Positions 11,474 through 12,798 of a stretch of 12,798 bases of DNA are shown in pieces. The DNA comes from CAZART01 sp964487555. GTDB lineage: Bacteria; Bacteroidota; Rhodothermia; Rhodothermales; VXPQ01. Positions within the stretch are counted from its first letter, which is position 1. Each line of letters begins with the position of its first letter. The DNA is taken from assembly GCA_964487555.1 (NCBI GenBank), contig CAZART010000137.1, positions 1 through 12,798 on the forward strand, in the 5' to 3' direction. The translations under genes and the position numbers were made by a program. The notes under the pieces were generated by a model. It saw only the letters and a list, made by a program, of their open reading frames with translations, had not been told where the DNA came from and searched no databases.

Positions 11474-12798
11474 ATGGATTCACGCCGTCTGCTTTCACGG
11501 TCGATTTCGCGCTGCAGTCCGATCGGTTTCTTCGTTTGTCTTGTCCTGTGCGGCGTGGTCGGTCTCGCCGCGGCGACCGACGCTGCCGGGCAGGACGCAG
11601 AGGGACGCCGCGTCCGGGTGATGACCTACAACGTCCATCACGGCGAGGCGATGGATGGCCAGGTCGACCTCGCATCCATCGCGGACGTGATCCGCTCGGG
11701 CGACGCGGACATCGTGGGACTGCAGGAGGTGGACCGGCACTGGTCGGATCGGAGCGCGTTCGCCGACCAGCTCGCGGCGCTCGCCGAGCTGCTCGACATG
11801 CACGCCGTCTGGGGTCCCATCTACAACCTGCCGTCGGCGCAGCGCGGTCGTCCGAACCGCGAGTACGGTCTCGCGATACTGAGCCGCTTCCCTGTCGTCA
11901 CCGGCGAGAATTTCAAGCTCATCCGGCTTCCGAGCATCGGCGCGGATCCCGTCCGGACGGTGCTCCCGGGCTTTCCCATGGCGACGCTAGACCTGGATGG
12001 CGTCCATCTGCACGTCTACGATGTCCACCTCGATTATCGATCCGATCCCGCGCTGCGGCGGCGGCAGGCCGAAGACGTCATGGCGCGCGTCGAGCGGACG
12101 TCCGGTCCGAAAGTGCTGATCGGGGATTTCAACGCACCTCCGGACGGGCCGGAGTTGACGCCGATCCGCGAACGGATGCAAGACGCATGGGACGTCGCGG
12201 GCCGCGGTGACGGATACACGTTCCCGGCCGACGCTCCTAACCGGCGCATCGACCAAATCTACGTAACCGACGGCCTCGAAGTCGTCTCCGTCAACGTGCC
12301 GGAAGCAGTCGCGTCGGATCACCGGCCGGTGGTGGCCGAACTCGTTGTTTCAGTCCCTGAGGGCGCCTCGGATTCGGCAAAACGTGGCCGGGATTCGCGG
12401 ATCGGCGATGCCGGCCGCCTCGCGGACGTGGTCCCGCTCCGTCGGGCGCACGCGCACAACGACTACGAGCACGAGCGTCCGCTGTTCGATGCCCTGGAGA
12501 GGGGCTTTCGCAGCATCGAGGCCGACGTCCACCTGGTCGACGGCGAGCTGCTCGTGGCGCACGACCGGCCGGATGTCGACCCGCGCCGCACGCTGCGCTC
12601 CCTGTATCTGGATCCGCTGGCCGAGCGCGTCCGCCGCAATGGCGGCACGGTGTACCGCAAAGAGCGCCGGGGCGGCCGGACCTTGGAGAACGAGTGGCCG
12701 CTTCTGCTGCTGGTGGACGTGAAGTCCGATGCCGAGGCTACCTACGACGTCCTCCGCGAGACCCTGCGCGACTATGCGCACATGCTTACGCTGTTTTC
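11474..12798 (+). CDS. Secreted EEP phosphohydrolase fused to a PI-PLC/GDPD-like domain (3' end outside window)
   Basis: At least 441 residues in one uninterrupted frame. A signal sequence (residues 1-40, core IGFFVCLVLCGVVGLAAA) is followed by an endonuclease/exonuclease/phosphatase domain (about 45-293) with every catalytic element: N53 in MTYNVHHG, E85 in GLQEVDRH, EYGLAILSRFPV, H185 in VYDVHLDY, D218 and N220 in IGDFNAPP, D260 in RRIDQIY, and D282-H283 in ASDHRPVV. A linker of about 30 residues leads to a second domain beginning RRAHAHNDYEHERPLFDALE (324-343), with IEADVHLVDGELLVAHD (E349, D351, H363) and LLLLVDVKSDAEATYDVL. That is the pattern of proteins annotated as PI-specific phospholipase C / glycerophosphodiester phosphodiesterase family. 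Both domains cleave phosphoesters, so a two-step extracellular phospholipid or phosphodiester scavenger is plausible. The ATG at 11474 is the first before the signal peptide; no strong ribosome-binding site is seen. Confidence 0.88.
   Translation, partial: MDSRRLLSRSISRCSPIGFFVCLVLCGVVGLAAATDAAGQDAEGRRVRVMTYNVHHGEAMDGQVDLASIADVIRSGDADIVGLQEVDRHWSDRSAFADQLAALAELLDMHAVWGPIYNLPSAQRGRPNREYGLAILSRFPVVTGENFKLIRLPSIGADPVRTVLPGFPMATLDLDGVHLHVYDVHLDYRSDPALRRRQAEDVMARVERTSGPKVLIGDFNAPPDGPELTPIRERMQDAWDVAGRGDGYTFPADAPNRRIDQIYVTDGLEVVSVNVPEAVASDHRPVVAELVVSVPEGASDSAKRGRDSRIGDAGRLADVVPLRRAHAHNDYEHERPLFDALERGFRSIEADVHLVDGELLVAHDRPDVDPRRTLRSLYLDPLAERVRRNGGTVYRKERRGGRTLENEWPLLLLVDVKSDAEATYDVLRETLRDYAHMLTLF

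Noticed and set aside
11536..12210. Plus-strand 224-codon frame
   Set aside because: It is a shifted-frame shadow of the EEP domain, whose own frame, from 11474, carries all catalytic motifs and is open to the window edge.
1..12798. CRISPR arrays, tRNA or rRNA genes, transposases, prophage genes
   Set aside because: No regularly spaced repeat array, no cloverleaf-like or rRNA segments noticed, and no transposase, integrase or phage motifs in any credible frame.

Overview
The window is GC-rich bacterial chromosome (roughly 60% G+C by eye). It holds six confident full-length protein genes, a sigma factor, one gene cut by the right edge, and an unusual density of broken genes. The 14-blade propeller/Y_Y_Y sensor kinase with a '..FGQ' signal peptide, and the weak Shine-Dalgarno sites, suggest Bacteroidota/Rhodothermota (Rhodothermales-like). 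That assignment is inference; there is no rRNA or other marker here.

Layout. (1) 1-2264, + strand: a GNAT acetyltransferase preceded in frame by what looks like the N-terminus of an MmcQ/YjbR protein, then a VOC/glyoxalase gene, a wrecked SAM methyltransferase gene and a SnoaL-like gene. (2) 2265-4244, + strand: an intergenic repeat, then a YCII (DGPF) protein overlapping an ECF42-type sigma factor by ATGA. (3) 4222-4434, - strand: the C-terminal stump of a second YCII gene. (4) 4459-9121, - strand: a Uma2-family nuclease gene and, upstream of it, a 1297-residue hybrid periplasmic-sensor histidine kinase. (5) 9122-10922: a divergent intergenic region, a lipoprotein gene, a repeat, and a five-helix membrane protein, all + strand. 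(6) 10933-11450: a gene graveyard with a DinB-like N-terminus, a GlxA/AraC regulator reduced to its two ends, and an abutting hydrophobic reading frame. (7) 11474 to the edge: a secreted EEP phosphohydrolase fused to a PI-PLC/GDPD-like domain.

Two observations organise the window. First, the motif TGTCGA-N17-CG(A/T)C, which matches the promoter reported for ECF42 sigma factors, occurs just upstream of both the YCII-sigma operon and the VOC gene, with identical spacing. This predicts an autoregulated sigma factor that also drives the neighbouring VOC (and perhaps SnoaL) gene. Second, a GC-rich intergenic repeat ending in accgtttt occurs four times (7-36, 2458-2512, 5072-5125 inverted, 10312-10368). 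Each copy points toward the next gene and lies about 50-120 bases before its start, with a gene of the same direction upstream where that can be seen. Together with five or more gene stumps from families that commonly sit near ECF41/42 sigma factors (YCII, VOC, SnoaL, DinB, GlxA, methyltransferase), the region looks like a fast-turnover accessory neighbourhood, gaining and eroding small stress or detoxification-type genes.
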